Source of the DNA: Sporosarcina globispora
GTDB lineage: Bacteria; Bacillota; Bacilli; Bacillales; Cytobacillaceae
Length of the DNA stretch: 64,000 nucleotides
Direction of reading: 5' to 3'
Assembly: GCF_001274725.1 (NCBI RefSeq)
Contig: NZ_LGUF01000007.1
Span: 3,258,326 to 3,322,325, forward strand
In this document: piece after piece, positions 1-8,383 of the stretch
How positions within the stretch are numbered: position 1 is the first letter of the stretch
Layout of the letters: every line of letters starts with the position of its first letter
Notes under the pieces: generated by a model
What the model was told of the DNA's origin: nothing
The model's database searches: none
Seen by the model: only the letters and a program-made list of their open reading frames with translations
Made by a program: the position numbers and the translations under genes

Positions 1-658
1 TAACCAATAAGCTTTCCAACGTGAATATATACCATGGATAGGGACCCAGGATGTCAAAAAAACTTGGGGTTTTAGGTTTATGACGCAAAAACCAATAATT
101 CCCATCTGATTGATTGTTAATCAGCAGGATTGCTGGCAGAAGCAGATTGATAAATACGATTTGCTTTATGACTGAATGGAATGTTGGATAATACTTCCTG
201 GCACACAAGAAATATAAGGCTACCCATACCACCATCATGTGTGCATAGAAAAAGTGAATAAAGCGAAAGTGAGGGAAGTCGTATGTTAACGCAGGCGTAA
301 CTATAGCTTGAGTGGCACCCAATACTGCAATAAAAAATAATAGTTCAAAAATAATTTTTTTTCTGGTCAATAGTAAAAGGATGCATAGTAAAAGGCCGAT
401 ATTACATAACTCCAATGGCAGGGACCGGCCCAATTTCCAGACTCCATTCATCATCATCCATCCGTGATTCAAAATCTCGTTCAAAATCAAAGAAATTGCT
501 GCTCCAATTTCAAACCTTCTCCATCCATCACCATTCAACATTTTCCGGTATCGGAAAATAGCACATGAAATAAGTAAAAAGATCGCTAAAGTAACAAGAT
601 GACTGGCAGAAAACATCTCAAAATTGAATGACTTATGACTTTTGCCAAACCATTCCAT
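1..658 (-). CDS. YwaF/TIGR02206-type integral membrane protein, partial (3' end outside window)
   Basis: The reverse strand stays open from about 658 to the left edge. It begins MEWFGKSHKSFNFEMFSASH and contains several hydrophobic helices, then a segment NYWFLRHKPKTPSFFDILGP followed by PWYIF. That ending is typical of the YwaF/TIGR02206 family of multi-pass membrane proteins of unknown function. The final residues are cut off by the window. An in-frame ATG at 697 would add 13 residues. Neither start has a strong Shine-Dalgarno; 658 is preferred because family members start with a short tail before the first helix. The gene is divergent from the flavodoxin operon. Family recognition is from memory of the motif; the function is unknown. 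Confidence 0.75.
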   Translation of the reverse strand, partial: MEWFGKSHKSFNFEMFSASHLVTLAIFLLISCAIFRYRKMLNGDGWRRFEIGAAISLILNEILNHGWMMMNGVWKLGRSLPLELCNIGLLLCILLLLTRKKIIFELLFFIAVLGATQAIVTPALTYDFPHFRFIHFFYAHMMVVWVALYFLCARKYYPTFHSVIKQIVFINLLLPAILLINNQSDGNYWFLRHKPKTPSFFDILGPYPWYIFTLESLLV

Positions 659-858
659 CCATGCACACCCCAAGTCTCTGATTAATGAAACAGGCATAAG
701 ATGTGCATTTTCTGGGGGTTTTATACAGCTAATCTATGCTTTTAAAAACCCAAGATTATCCTCAGTTGCTAATGGGGCATTTTGACTCATTCATTAAGAA
801 ATTCACAACTCGGTTATTTCTTTAAATATGAAAAAGGTCACGAAGATTAAAATAACTA

Positions 859-888
859 TTGACATTGATAATCATTATCAATTATTAT
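859..888 (+). promoter_or_regulatory. Sigma-A promoter with embedded Fur box
   Basis: A -35 TTGACA (859-864) and a -10 TATTAT (883-888) are separated by 18 bp. The spacer holds TGATAATCATTATCA (866-880), a perfect 7-1-7 inverted repeat identical to the Bacillus Fur core. This implies iron-repressed transcription of the downstream flavodoxin operon. Confidence 0.9.
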
Positions 889-934
889 CAGTTTAACAGT
901 AATTGAAAATAGTTATCAATTAGGAGGCTGTGAA

Positions 935-1402
935 ATGAAGGCTTTCATTGGATATTTAAGTATGTCAGGCAATACAGAAGATATGGCTTCTATTCTGAAA
1001 AATGTTCTAATCTCAAAAGGATGTGAAGTGGATATAGAAAGCCTGGATATGATAGGTGTACATAGTATCCTTGCCTATGATTGTATTTTCATTGGTGCTT
1101 ATACATGGGGGGATGGCGATCTTCCTTATGAAGCTGAGGATTTTTTTGAAGAAATGAATGATCACGATTTAACAGGAATACATGCTGCGTGCTTTGGTTC
1201 TGGTGATCATGCTTATCCTAAATTTTGTGCAGCAGTGGATACGCTTGCAGACAAATTGAATGAAAGAGGAGCTCTTGTTTACCCGCATAGGTTAAAAATA
1301 GAACTCAATCCTGAAACAGATGATCAAATTCTTGAGTGTCAGCAATTTGCCGAATCTGCCTATGAGTGGGTAATGAAAAAAAGAGAGGTGGAACATGTTT
1401 GA
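935..1402 (+). CDS. ykuN: Flavodoxin YkuN
   Basis: Short-chain flavodoxin of 155 aa, an FMN electron carrier that replaces ferredoxin when iron is scarce. The FMN phosphate loop SMSGNT lies at residues 9-14, the first isoalloxazine loop YTWGDGD at 56-62, and the second loop FGSGDHAYPKFC at 87-98. The start is set by TAGGAGG about 8 nt upstream. It is first in an operon whose order (flavodoxin, unknown protein, flavodoxin) matches B. subtilis ykuNOP, and a Fur box sits in its promoter. The 3' end overlaps the next gene by 8 bp, suggesting translational coupling. Confidence 0.9.
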   Translation: MKAFIGYLSMSGNTEDMASILKNVLISKGCEVDIESLDMIGVHSILAYDCIFIGAYTWGDGDLPYEAEDFFEEMNDHDLTGIHAACFGSGDHAYPKFCAAVDTLADKLNERGALVYPHRLKIELNPETDDQILECQQFAESAYEWVMKKREVEHV

Positions 1403-2282
1403 CAAGGGCTCCACAGCAGTGCTTTCAACATCAGAGCTCCCTTTTATGGTAGCAGTAAAGCAGGCGGGCATTTATTCCTTTGAAGATGGAGACTGGTTCC
1501 TGCAATATGGATTAACACAGAATATATACAAGCTTGTGCAATTAGGTCATTTTATTTTCGGAATCGGAGACAATGGCACTATTATCCGGTACGATCTGCA
1601 GCGGAAAAAATGGAGTCAGACGTCATTTCCAACAGCCCAGCGGCTCTGGGATATTACCGGTAACGACAGGGGGTTCATCGTGACCCATGGCGGCAGCTGC
1701 CTTTATATATCGAAAAATTTTGGTTCGGATTGGTCTGTCATTAGTCCATTTAAGAATAAGTCCCATAAGCCCCTTATCCGATCACTGCTATATCATCAGG
1801 GGAGCATTTATATTGGCACACAAATTAACTCCCAATATGGAGGCTTATGGAGATATTATGTTGGAAGCAAAGAATTACAGCTGATAAAAAAAGAAAAACA
1901 TTCGATGATTTCCTCCATTTATAGAGAAGATGATGACACTCTCATCATTGCAAAAGGAAACGCCCGGTCCGGTAAGGGAACGGTAGAAATGCTAAATCCT
2001 TTTACAAATAGATGGTTTGTATGTCAGCAGCCTATATCAGAGAGAGCTTTCCTGGATATTTTTGAAGCGAATGAAAAGATATATGCCACGACGAGTCAGG
2101 ATGAAGACGGTTTTTCAAGAATCTACGAAATCCATAAGAAAAGCATGTCCCTGATTCCCATTGAAACTGTGGCTGGACATGGTTTCAGAGGTGCGGGCTA
2201 TGAAGACCAGCTTTTTATCTGTTCACACAGAGAAAGTAAATGGATCACCCACAGATATGAGGCATCAGCATTAGTTCATTGA
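1395..2282 (+). CDS. ykuO: YkuO-like protein, probable beta-propeller
   Basis: 295 aa, no signal peptide or membrane segment. The sequence has repeated beta-strand blades with aromatic and Gly-rich turns (for example FIFGIGDNGTIIRYD, GFIVTHGGSCLYISKNFGSD and GSIYIGTQI), similar to YCF48/sialidase-like propellers. It sits between two flavodoxins exactly where B. subtilis has ykuO, whose role is not known to me. The start ATG follows GAGGTGG and overlaps the end of ykuN. Plausibly it is a scaffold or partner for the flavodoxins under iron limitation; this is inference from context only. Confidence 0.75.
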   Translation: MFDKGSTAVLSTSELPFMVAVKQAGIYSFEDGDWFLQYGLTQNIYKLVQLGHFIFGIGDNGTIIRYDLQRKKWSQTSFPTAQRLWDITGNDRGFIVTHGGSCLYISKNFGSDWSVISPFKNKSHKPLIRSLLYHQGSIYIGTQINSQYGGLWRYYVGSKELQLIKKEKHSMISSIYREDDDTLIIAKGNARSGKGTVEMLNPFTNRWFVCQQPISERAFLDIFEANEKIYATTSQDEDGFSRIYEIHKKSMSLIPIETVAGHGFRGAGYEDQLFICSHRESKWITHRYEASALVH

Positions 2283-2297
2283 TAGGAGTGAAGAGGA

Positions 2298-2747
2298 ATG
2301 AAAATTGGCGTATTTTATGCAAGTATGTCGGGAAACACAGAGGCGATTGCGGATATAATCGATGGGGAGCTGAAAGATCAAAATCATGATGTCTATTTAG
2401 AAGATTTTATGAGTGTTCAAAGCGCTTCTGAATTACTAAACTATGATCTTACTTTTATTGGAATGTATACATGGGGAGATGGGGATTATCCGGATGAATG
2501 TCTCGATATGATTGAAGAAATTGAACAGCTGGACCTTGAAAAGCATCCCTTTGCCATCTTTGGATCAGGAGACACCTCCTATCCTGAATTTTGCGGAGCC
2601 CTTGATCAGCTTAAAAAACTTATTGAAGAACAGGGAGGAACTGTTGTCGGGAATCCTCTGAAAATAGAGTTTAATCCGGAACCGGAAGACGAAGAGGAAA
2701 TTAAAAAGTTTGTCTCGGAAGCTTTGTTGTTAAAGGAAACCTGCTGA
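2298..2747 (+). CDS. ykuP: Flavodoxin YkuP
   Basis: Second short-chain flavodoxin of the operon, 149 aa. It has the FMN loop SMSGNTE (residues 9-15), YTWGDGDYP (57-65) and a FGSGDTSYPEFC loop. It is a clear paralog of the 935-1402 protein, with a more acidic C-terminus (EPEDEEEIKK). The start is supported by AGGAGTGAAGAGG just upstream, 15 bp after the ykuO stop. Expected role: soluble low-potential electron donor (for example to fatty-acid desaturase or nitric-oxide synthase in B. subtilis) under Fur-controlled iron starvation. Confidence 0.9.
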   Translation: MKIGVFYASMSGNTEAIADIIDGELKDQNHDVYLEDFMSVQSASELLNYDLTFIGMYTWGDGDYPDECLDMIEEIEQLDLEKHPFAIFGSGDTSYPEFCGALDQLKKLIEEQGGTVVGNPLKIEFNPEPEDEEEIKKFVSEALLLKETC

Positions 2748-2779
2748 TTATGGCAGCAAGCTTAGAAAGGATGGCCTTG

Positions 2780-2908
2780 ATGAAAAAGAAAACATTTCAT
2801 AAACTTGTGGAAGAAAACATGAAAAATATCTTAAAGGATAATGATCAACTAGAAGAAATATATCGAAAGATTGATGAAAATATTTTAATGAGGAAAAACA
2901 AAGAGTAA
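2780..2908 (+). CDS. FbpB-family small basic protein
   Basis: 42 aa, highly charged: MKKKTFHKLVEENMKNILKD is followed by NDQLEEIYRKIDEN and a basic tail. The F-x-x-LV-x-EN-x(3)-IL-x-D pattern matches the Fur-regulated basic protein B family, small proteins that in B. subtilis work with the sRNA FsrA in the iron-sparing response. AAAGG lies 9 nt before the ATG; in-frame ATGs at 2750 and 2771 are less well placed. It is the last gene of the Fur-controlled flavodoxin operon, followed by a strong terminator. Its position makes a shared iron-sparing role likely. Confidence 0.75.
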   Translation: MKKKTFHKLVEENMKNILKDNDQLEEIYRKIDENILMRKNKE

Positions 2909-2960
2909 ATCAATAAGGTAAAATAAGCTGACGAAATGAAAGCCAACCATTTCCATTAAG

Positions 2961-3000
2961 AAAAAATGCGTTTGTGCGATGAACAGGAACGCATTTTTTT
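2961..3000 (+). terminator. Rho-independent terminator of the ykuNOP operon
   Basis: AAAAAATGCGTT pairs with AACGCATTTTTT around a loop of about 15 nt and ends in seven T. Confidence 0.9.
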
Positions 3001-3059
3001 GTTCACCCTTTGGGTATTGTGACCTTGTTGAATAGGAAGCTAGTGCTTAATATAATTTC

Positions 3060-3082
3060 AAAAAAAATCCCCCATGGGGAAA
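3060..3082 (-). terminator. Possible terminator of the small minus-strand ORF
   Basis: Read on the minus strand, TCCCC-AT-GGGGGA is followed by eight T. The stem is short with a tight loop. Confidence 0.45.
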
Positions 3083-3097
3083 AAGATTAGTAACACT

Positions 3098-3235
3098 TTA
3101 TTTTGATTTTTTCTCATTCGACTTTTCCTTTTGAAGTTTTACTTTTTCCAAACGCTCCGCTTGAAATTTAATTAGTGAATATTGTTGCAATTTAGGTTCC
3201 GCTGCTGGTATGGTTATTCTCCGCGCAAATTTCAT
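3098..3235 (-). CDS. Short basic hypothetical protein (45 aa)
   Basis: An ATG-initiated frame encodes MKFARRITIPAAEPKLQQYS followed by a Lys/Glu-rich amphipathic C-terminal helix ending EKKSK. The composition looks protein-like rather than random, and a T-tract hairpin follows the stop on this strand. Against it, no convincing Shine-Dalgarno precedes the ATG and I recognise no family. It could be a real small gene or the remnant of a larger one. Confidence 0.35.
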   Translation of the reverse strand: MKFARRITIPAAEPKLQQYSLIKFQAERLEKVKLQKEKSNEKKSK

Positions 3236-3270
3236 ACATATGAAAAGTGATTTCAAAAGGAGTTGATTGT

Positions 3271-5512
3271 GTGAAGCAGGAATTCATCGAAATTGTCAAT
3301 GCCAGAGAAAATAACCTGAAAAATATTGATCTGCAGATTCCAAAAGGGAAGATCACCATTTTTACTGGAGTCTCCGGTTCTGGAAAGTCATCCATCGTAT
3401 TGTGATACGATCGCCCAGGAAGCAGGCCGCCAATTAAATGAAACCTACACCAGTTTTCAACGGCTTTATCTTCCAAAATATAGCCGTCCGGAAGCAGATG
3501 AAATCAACAATCTTTCTACAGCCGTCGTGGTCGATCAAAAGCGGCTTGGCGGGAATGCCCGATCTACACTAGGAACAGCAACAGATATTAATCCTCTTAT
3601 GCGCCTATTATTCTCACGGTTTGCCGAACCTCATATTGGTTATGGCAACGCTTATTCTTTTAATGATCCAATCGGCATGTGCCCGAAATGCGAAGGGATT
3701 GGGAGAATAATAACCTTAAATCTTGATGCTGCCCTTGATAAGGAAAAAAGCTTAAATGAAGGTGCTATTCTTCTTCCGGGTTTTGGAGCGGGTACATGGC
3801 AATGGAAAGCGTATGCGGAATCTGGCTTCTTCGATATTGATAAAAAGATTAAAGAGTATACCGGCGAGGAATTTAATAAGCTTGTCTATGCAGAACCGCA
3901 AAAAGTAACGGTCAGTTATATGAATAATGATATGAATGCAACCTATGAAGGGCTTGCCGTCAAATTTATGCGTCAGAATGTGAAAAGGGACAAAGAGACT
4001 TCAAAAGCAGGAGAGAAATTGCTGAAGAATTTCAGCACCATGACTGAATGCCCTTCCTGTGGAGGAAAAAGATACAATGAAAAGGTGCTTTCATCCAAAA
4101 TAAAGGACTATTCCATTTATGACCTGACATCCATGCAATTGGATGAACTAATCGAAACCCTTCCAAAGATTGCAATATCAGAAGCGAAACCAATCGTGGA
4201 CGGTATAATGGAACGATTAAAGAACCTTTGTGATATTGGATTAGGATATATGGACCTGACAAGGGAAACTCCTACTTTATCGGGCGGTGAATCGCAAAGG
4301 GTTAAAATGGTGAAATACTTATCCAGTAACTTAACGGGATTAATGTACATATTTGATGAACCGAGCACTGGCCTTCATCCGCGGGATGTACACCGGTTAA
4401 ATGAATTGCTTGTCAGATTGCGCGACAGGGGAAATACCGTTTTGGTGGTGGAGCATGACCCGGACGTCATCCAAATTGCCGATCATATTGTTGACGTAGG
4501 CCCTCATGCGGGGACCCATGGAGGGGAAATCCATTTTACCGGCAGTTATCAGGACTTCTTATCTTCTGATACACTGACTGCCAGCTGCTTAAGCCGTAAA
4601 ACAGAAATTAATCCAAAACCAAGACCGGTTTCTGAGTTTCACGAAAGCAAAAAAAGCAGCCTTCATAATCTGAAAAATGTCAGTCTTTCTGTGCCAAAAG
4701 GTGTTTTCACTGTCATTACAGGGGTAGCGGGTTCTGGTAAAAGCACGCTAGTGAACGATGTATTTGCAAAGGATTTTCCGGAAGCAATACGAATTGACCA
4801 AAGCCCTGTTCACGCCAATATCCGTTCCAATCCAGCAGCTTTCACTGGCATTATGAATTCCATTCGTAAAGCATTTTCAGATGCAAACGGGGTAGAAAGC
4901 GGATTATTCAGCTACAATTCGACTGGAGCTTGTCCAACATGCGGCGGGACTGGAGCTGTGGAAATCAATATGTCTTTTATGGATACAATAGAAGTGGAAT
5001 GCAGTGAATGCCATGGCACGCGTTTCAGACAAGATGTTCTCCAATATTTATACGAAGGCAAAAATATTGTGGAAGTAATGGAGATGCCAGTAGCAGATGC
5101 TGTGGAGTTTTTTGATGCAAAGGACATTCAAAGAAAGCTGAAAAGCCTTGAAACAGTCGGACTTGGCTATCTGTCATTGGGACAGCCGCTGAACACCCTG
5201 TCAGGCGGAGAATGCCAAAGGCTCAAGCTCGCAAAGGAGCTGAACACGAAAGGGAACATTTATATACTGGATGAACCTACGACTGGATTACATATGTCCG
5301 ATGTCTCTAATATTCTTCAAATCATAAATAAATTGGTGGTAAAGGGCAATACCGTTATTGTCATTGAACACAATCTAGATGTAATCCGCAACAGTGACTG
5401 GATCGTAGACTTAGGTCCGGATGGCGGAGCAGGCGGAGGAGAAATCCTGTATGAAGGGCCGCCGGCAGGTATTTTGGAATGTGAGCGTTCGGTTACTGCA
5501 CAGCATATATAA
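3271..5512 (+). pseudogene. UvrA-like ATP-binding cassette protein, frameshifted after the first P-loop
   Basis: A two-cassette UvrA paralog of about 750 aa, shorter than UvrA (about 950) and apparently without the UvrB-binding insertion. It starts at GTG 3271 behind AAAGGAG. The frame runs through the Walker [12 protein letters not shown] and hits TGA at 3403-3405. One extra base near 3401-3404 moves the rest ([12 protein letters not shown] onward) into the +1 frame, open to 5512. Downstream it keeps zinc CxxC pairs, signature motifs LSGGESQR and LSGGECQR, a second P-loop GVAGSGKST and both Walker B regions. Short UvrA paralogs are often linked to drug or DNA-damage resistance. It is either a recent loss of function or an assembly error. 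Confidence 0.85.
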
Positions 5513-5544
5513 TGGTTTGAAAAAGAAGATTAATATTAAAAAAA

Positions 5545-5710
5545 TGGCCTTTGAATTAATTCAAATGCTATTCTAATGCAATAAGATCTGGAATACTGTC
5601 TATTTAGGTGAAGTGATAAGGAAATTAAGAAAGATAATGTTTTAAAAGAAAAATTAGTTCCACACATTTCACCTTTAGGATGGGAACATATGAACCTAAT
5701 TTCCCCATGA
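5545..5710 (+). pseudogene. Tn3-family transposase C-terminal remnant
   Basis: Conceptual translation gives WNTVYLGEVIRKLRK, then after a frameshift DNVLKEKLVPHISPLGWEHM and NLIS before a stop. The WNTVY and SPLGWEH(I/M)NL motifs are hallmarks of the C-terminus of Tn3-family DDE transposases. The preceding bases decode to a degraded NAI block with a stop. Only the last 50 or so codons survive, with no terminal inverted repeat recognised. This is a scar of an old transposon. Confidence 0.7.
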
Positions 5711-5902
5711 TTAATGATTCAGAATCGGCTATTTGTGTTGTAATTGTGCATAGCTTACAAAATTTCCGAAATGTTGTCTGTATACCTGTTAGGAGAAATT
5801 ACAATATTCCCACTTTTTTTATATTCTTCTGAAACATTATAGTTTCTTATTCGTATTATTGAAGGTTTATAATAATTTGGAGCATTTGAAATTGAAGGAA
5901 GA

Positions 5903-6121
5903 ATGTTTTGGATAGGTATTCACCCCGATTTTCGAGGAAAAGGGCTTGGGAAGAACCTGTATTCAATAGGGCTGCATAGATTGCAGTATGATTTTGATGC
6001 TAAAAGATATCTAGGTGCAACTCGAGCAGAAAATGTCCCAATGAGAAAAGTTTTTGAAGCAAATGGATGTGTTCAGGAAAGTATTTCTGTTATTTCCTTG
6101 GAATATTCTCTGTTTGGATAA
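5903..6121 (+). pseudogene. Truncated GNAT acetyltransferase (C-terminal half)
   Basis: 72 codons beginning MFWIGIHPDFRGKGLGKNLY contain GNAT motif A (the R-G-K-G-L-G acetyl-CoA pyrophosphate loop) and the motif B region with NVPMRKVFEANGC. The N-terminal half of the fold is absent, and the open frame only extends back to a stop at 5873-5875. No good ribosome binding site is visible. It directly follows the Tn3 scar, so truncation by transposition or deletion is likely. Confidence 0.65.
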
Positions 6122-6227
6122 TCAAGCATGCTTGATTGAGAGGAGGGATCCTGCGAAAAGAACCAATGAAAAGGGTAATAGTCATTTTTTAGAGTATTAG
6201 TATAGTTAGAGAGGAGTATTTTCCTAA

Positions 6228-6629
6228 ATGGAACAATACACAGGCTTTTTCATCACACTGCTGCTCATTTTTATCATAGTGGTTTTCAGCAAGTATATAT
6301 ATTGGTGGGTAAAAAGCTTAATCGTGACCTATTATATAGTGGTTTCTTATTATTTTATTACTGTAAAAAACAGGATTGATAAGGAATTCGAAGGAGTATT
6401 GCCAGTGCCTGATGCCTATTGGGATCAAAATTCAGGATGGGTTGACACAATCACAAATTACCTTTTCCTTCCACTTGCAGCTATCCTGATTTTCATTTAT
6501 TTTAAGTGGTTTACTAAGGTGCAAAGTAAGAAGGCTAAAATTCTTATTCTGATAAGTCTGATTCCATCAGCTTTTCTTTTTATGTTTTTCCTTTTTTTAT
6601 TTTCTTTTGCATACGGGTACAGGCCTTAA
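6228..6629 (+). CDS. Small integral membrane protein, unknown
   Basis: 133 aa with about four hydrophobic segments: residues 8-30, 32-47, 80-97 and 104-130, the last rich in Phe and Leu. A short soluble loop (DKEFEGVLPVPDAYWDQNS) lies between the second and third. GAGAGGAG lies 11 nt before the ATG. I recognise no family. It stands alone after the truncated acetyltransferase and before the manganese-regulator terminator. Confidence 0.55.
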   Translation: MEQYTGFFITLLLIFIIVVFSKYIYWWVKSLIVTYYIVVSYYFITVKNRIDKEFEGVLPVPDAYWDQNSGWVDTITNYLFLPLAAILIFIYFKWFTKVQSKKAKILILISLIPSAFLFMFFLFLFSFAYGYRP

Positions 6630-6756
6630 GGTTTTAACCTCATCTGAGAGGGGATTGCAATAATCGTATTTATCTTCATCAGCATTGGTTTTTTAAATTA
6701 GTTTTTAGCCTTCATCAATGTAATCTTGTCTCTATTTATGAACAAGCTTTTAGTGC

Positions 6757-6799
6757 AAAAAAAACGCTTGGATGTTCAATGAACGTCTCAAGCGTTTTT
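6757..6799. terminator. Bidirectional terminator at the mntR-like 3' end
   Basis: AAAAAACGCTTG pairs with CAAGCGTTTTT around an inner GTTCA/TGAAC stem. The hairpin overlaps the end of the minus-strand regulator gene and has T-runs on both strands. Confidence 0.8.
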
Positions 6800-7162
6800 C
6801 TTATTTTCTTCTATAAAACATTTAATTTTTAATACAACATCCGTCCCTATATGCATCTCAATTTCTCTTACTTTCTGCCGAATCAGTTTCTCTTCAATCC
6901 CAATTACTCTATAAAACTCCATTAAGATCTGATGATTCTGGATGAGTTTTTTGCCAATTTCTAATCCCTGGTTGGTCAGTGTAACGGTTCCATAGGGCTG
7001 AAAGTGGATGTAACCGTCTGTTTTAAGCTTTGCTGCCATTTTAGAGGCAGCTGATACTGTTATCTCCAGTTCCTTTGCTATGCCGGAAATGGTCGCATGT
7101 CCATGTGCTTCTTGTAATAGATAAATCTCCAGAATATACTTCTTTGTACTAATGGGGATCAC
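6788..7162 (-). CDS. DtxR/MntR-family metalloregulator, divergent
   Basis: 124 aa with an N-terminal winged helix (ATISGIAKELEITVSAASKM, then VTLTNQG in the wing) and an all-helical dimerisation domain, as in MntR. Aligned by eye to B. subtilis MntR, the metal ligands differ: Asp8 is Lys, Glu11 is Leu, Glu99 is Arg and His103 is Met; only the His77 equivalent (NHQILMEF) and Glu102 remain. The start is GTG with AGGTG upstream. It lies 238 bp behind the Mn importer operon on the same strand and is the obvious candidate regulator, but may sense something other than Mn(II) or act constitutively. Confidence 0.75.
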   Translation of the reverse strand: MIPISTKKYILEIYLLQEAHGHATISGIAKELEITVSAASKMAAKLKTDGYIHFQPYGTVTLTNQGLEIGKKLIQNHQILMEFYRVIGIEEKLIRQKVREIEMHIGTDVVLKIKCFIEENKKNA

Positions 7163-7400
7163 ATGTTCACCTACTTAGAAATGATAAGGGACAGTAATCT
7201 GAGTAAAGTGTGCCGGTTAAATGCCGGAAGAGGGGGGTCACATAGTGCTGGCATCGTGCCCCCCAAGGCAAAACAATGAGCTAAGGGGTACAAATAGGAA
7301 CGAATCGTGCTCTTCATTGCTAAAAGGCTAAGAGAAGGGTAACGATAAGAATCAAATATCTCCAGACCGGCCAAATACTTATTCTGTTTCAAGAATTTAT

Positions 7401-8345
7401 CTACTGAGTCAAACCTTCTTTAATGGTTTTAATATTCCATTCCATCATCGAGATGTAAGTATCGCCATCTTCACCTGGCTTTGCCAAAGAGTCAGTAAAC
7501 ACTTTTCCCATGATCGGAACATTGGTTTCATCGGATACGGAATTCATGCTTCTTGGATCAATGCTTGTTTCCAGGAATAATCCTGTAATACCTTTTTCAT
7601 TGATAATATCTACAATTCTTGTAATTTGTTCTGGTGTTCCCTGGTTTTCCTGATTGATCTCCCAGATATATTCCGCCTGGAATCCATAGGCTTCGCTGAA
7701 ATATTTAAAAGCACCTTCACTTGTAACGAGAACCCGTTCATTTTCCGGAATTTCATTAAATTGTTCAATAGCCTCGTCATGAAGCTTTTGAAGTTCAGCA
7801 ATATATTCTTCCGCGTTTTTCTCGTATACGTTTTTATTGTCTGGATCTACCTTGATTAGTCCATCTCTTGCATTTTCCGCATATTTGATTCCATTTCGAA
7901 TATCCAGCCATGCATGCGGATCTTCTTCGTCTTCTTTTCCCTTTGTAGTTAAATGCTTGGCCTCAACACCTTTGCTCATAAGGAATACAGGAGCATCTTC
8001 GCCATCTTTGCCGGCAGTTTCCATAAGCTTATTGAACCATGAGTTGCCAGCCTCTAAATTCAGTCCATTATAAAATACGGCATCTGCGTCAGTCGTTTTT
8101 TGGACATCTTCAGGAAGCGGATCATATTCGTGAGGGTTGGAGCCAACGGGTGCCAAACTATGAACCTCAACCAAATCTCCGCCTACATTTTTAACGATGT
8201 CATACACAATCGAGTAGGTAGTAACAACTTGAACTTTCCCATCTTCGCTTGCAGATGTGCTGCTGCTTTTTTCATCGCTGCAAGCTGATAGTAATAACAC
8301 GGAAAAAATGGATGCGGCTATTAACAGAAAGCCTTTTTTTTTCAT
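7401..8345 (-). CDS. mntA: Manganese ABC transporter substrate-binding lipoprotein
   Basis: 314 aa cluster A-I (PsaA/MntC-like) solute-binding lipoprotein. The lipobox LLSAC places the lipidated Cys at residue 22. Metal ligands are recognisable: His in PVGSNPHEYDP, His in EEDPHAWLD, Glu in VTSEGAFKYF and Asp in KVFTDSLA. The absence of the long His-rich loop of ZnuA proteins argues for Mn over Zn. It is the last gene of the three-gene importer operon. It captures Mn(II) outside the membrane and delivers it to the MntC permease. Confidence 0.9.
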   Translation of the reverse strand: MKKKGFLLIAASIFSVLLLSACSDEKSSSTSASEDGKVQVVTTYSIVYDIVKNVGGDLVEVHSLAPVGSNPHEYDPLPEDVQKTTDADAVFYNGLNLEAGNSWFNKLMETAGKDGEDAPVFLMSKGVEAKHLTTKGKEDEEDPHAWLDIRNGIKYAENARDGLIKVDPDNKNVYEKNAEEYIAELQKLHDEAIEQFNEIPENERVLVTSEGAFKYFSEAYGFQAEYIWEINQENQGTPEQITRIVDIINEKGITGLFLETSIDPRSMNSVSDETNVPIMGKVFTDSLAKPGEDGDTYISMMEWNIKTIKEGLTQ

Positions 8346-8383
8346 GTGTTTTTCCCCCTAAATTCATTTGATTATTTATAAAA

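Noticed and set aside
3403..3405. TGA in the UvrA-like gene as a second selenocysteine codon
   Set aside because: Homology resumes in the +1 frame, not in the same frame, and the site is within the P-loop, so it is a frameshift.
6122..6140. Palindrome TCAAGCATGCTTGA after the truncated acetyltransferase as a terminator
   Set aside because: No T-run follows on either strand; could be an operator but nothing supports it.
7171..7392. 73-codon minus-strand open frame between mntA and the mntR-like gene
   Set aside because: TTG start without a ribosome site, odd composition, no family recognised; it spans a GGGGGG/CCCCCC hairpin, so it is more likely untranslated spacer.
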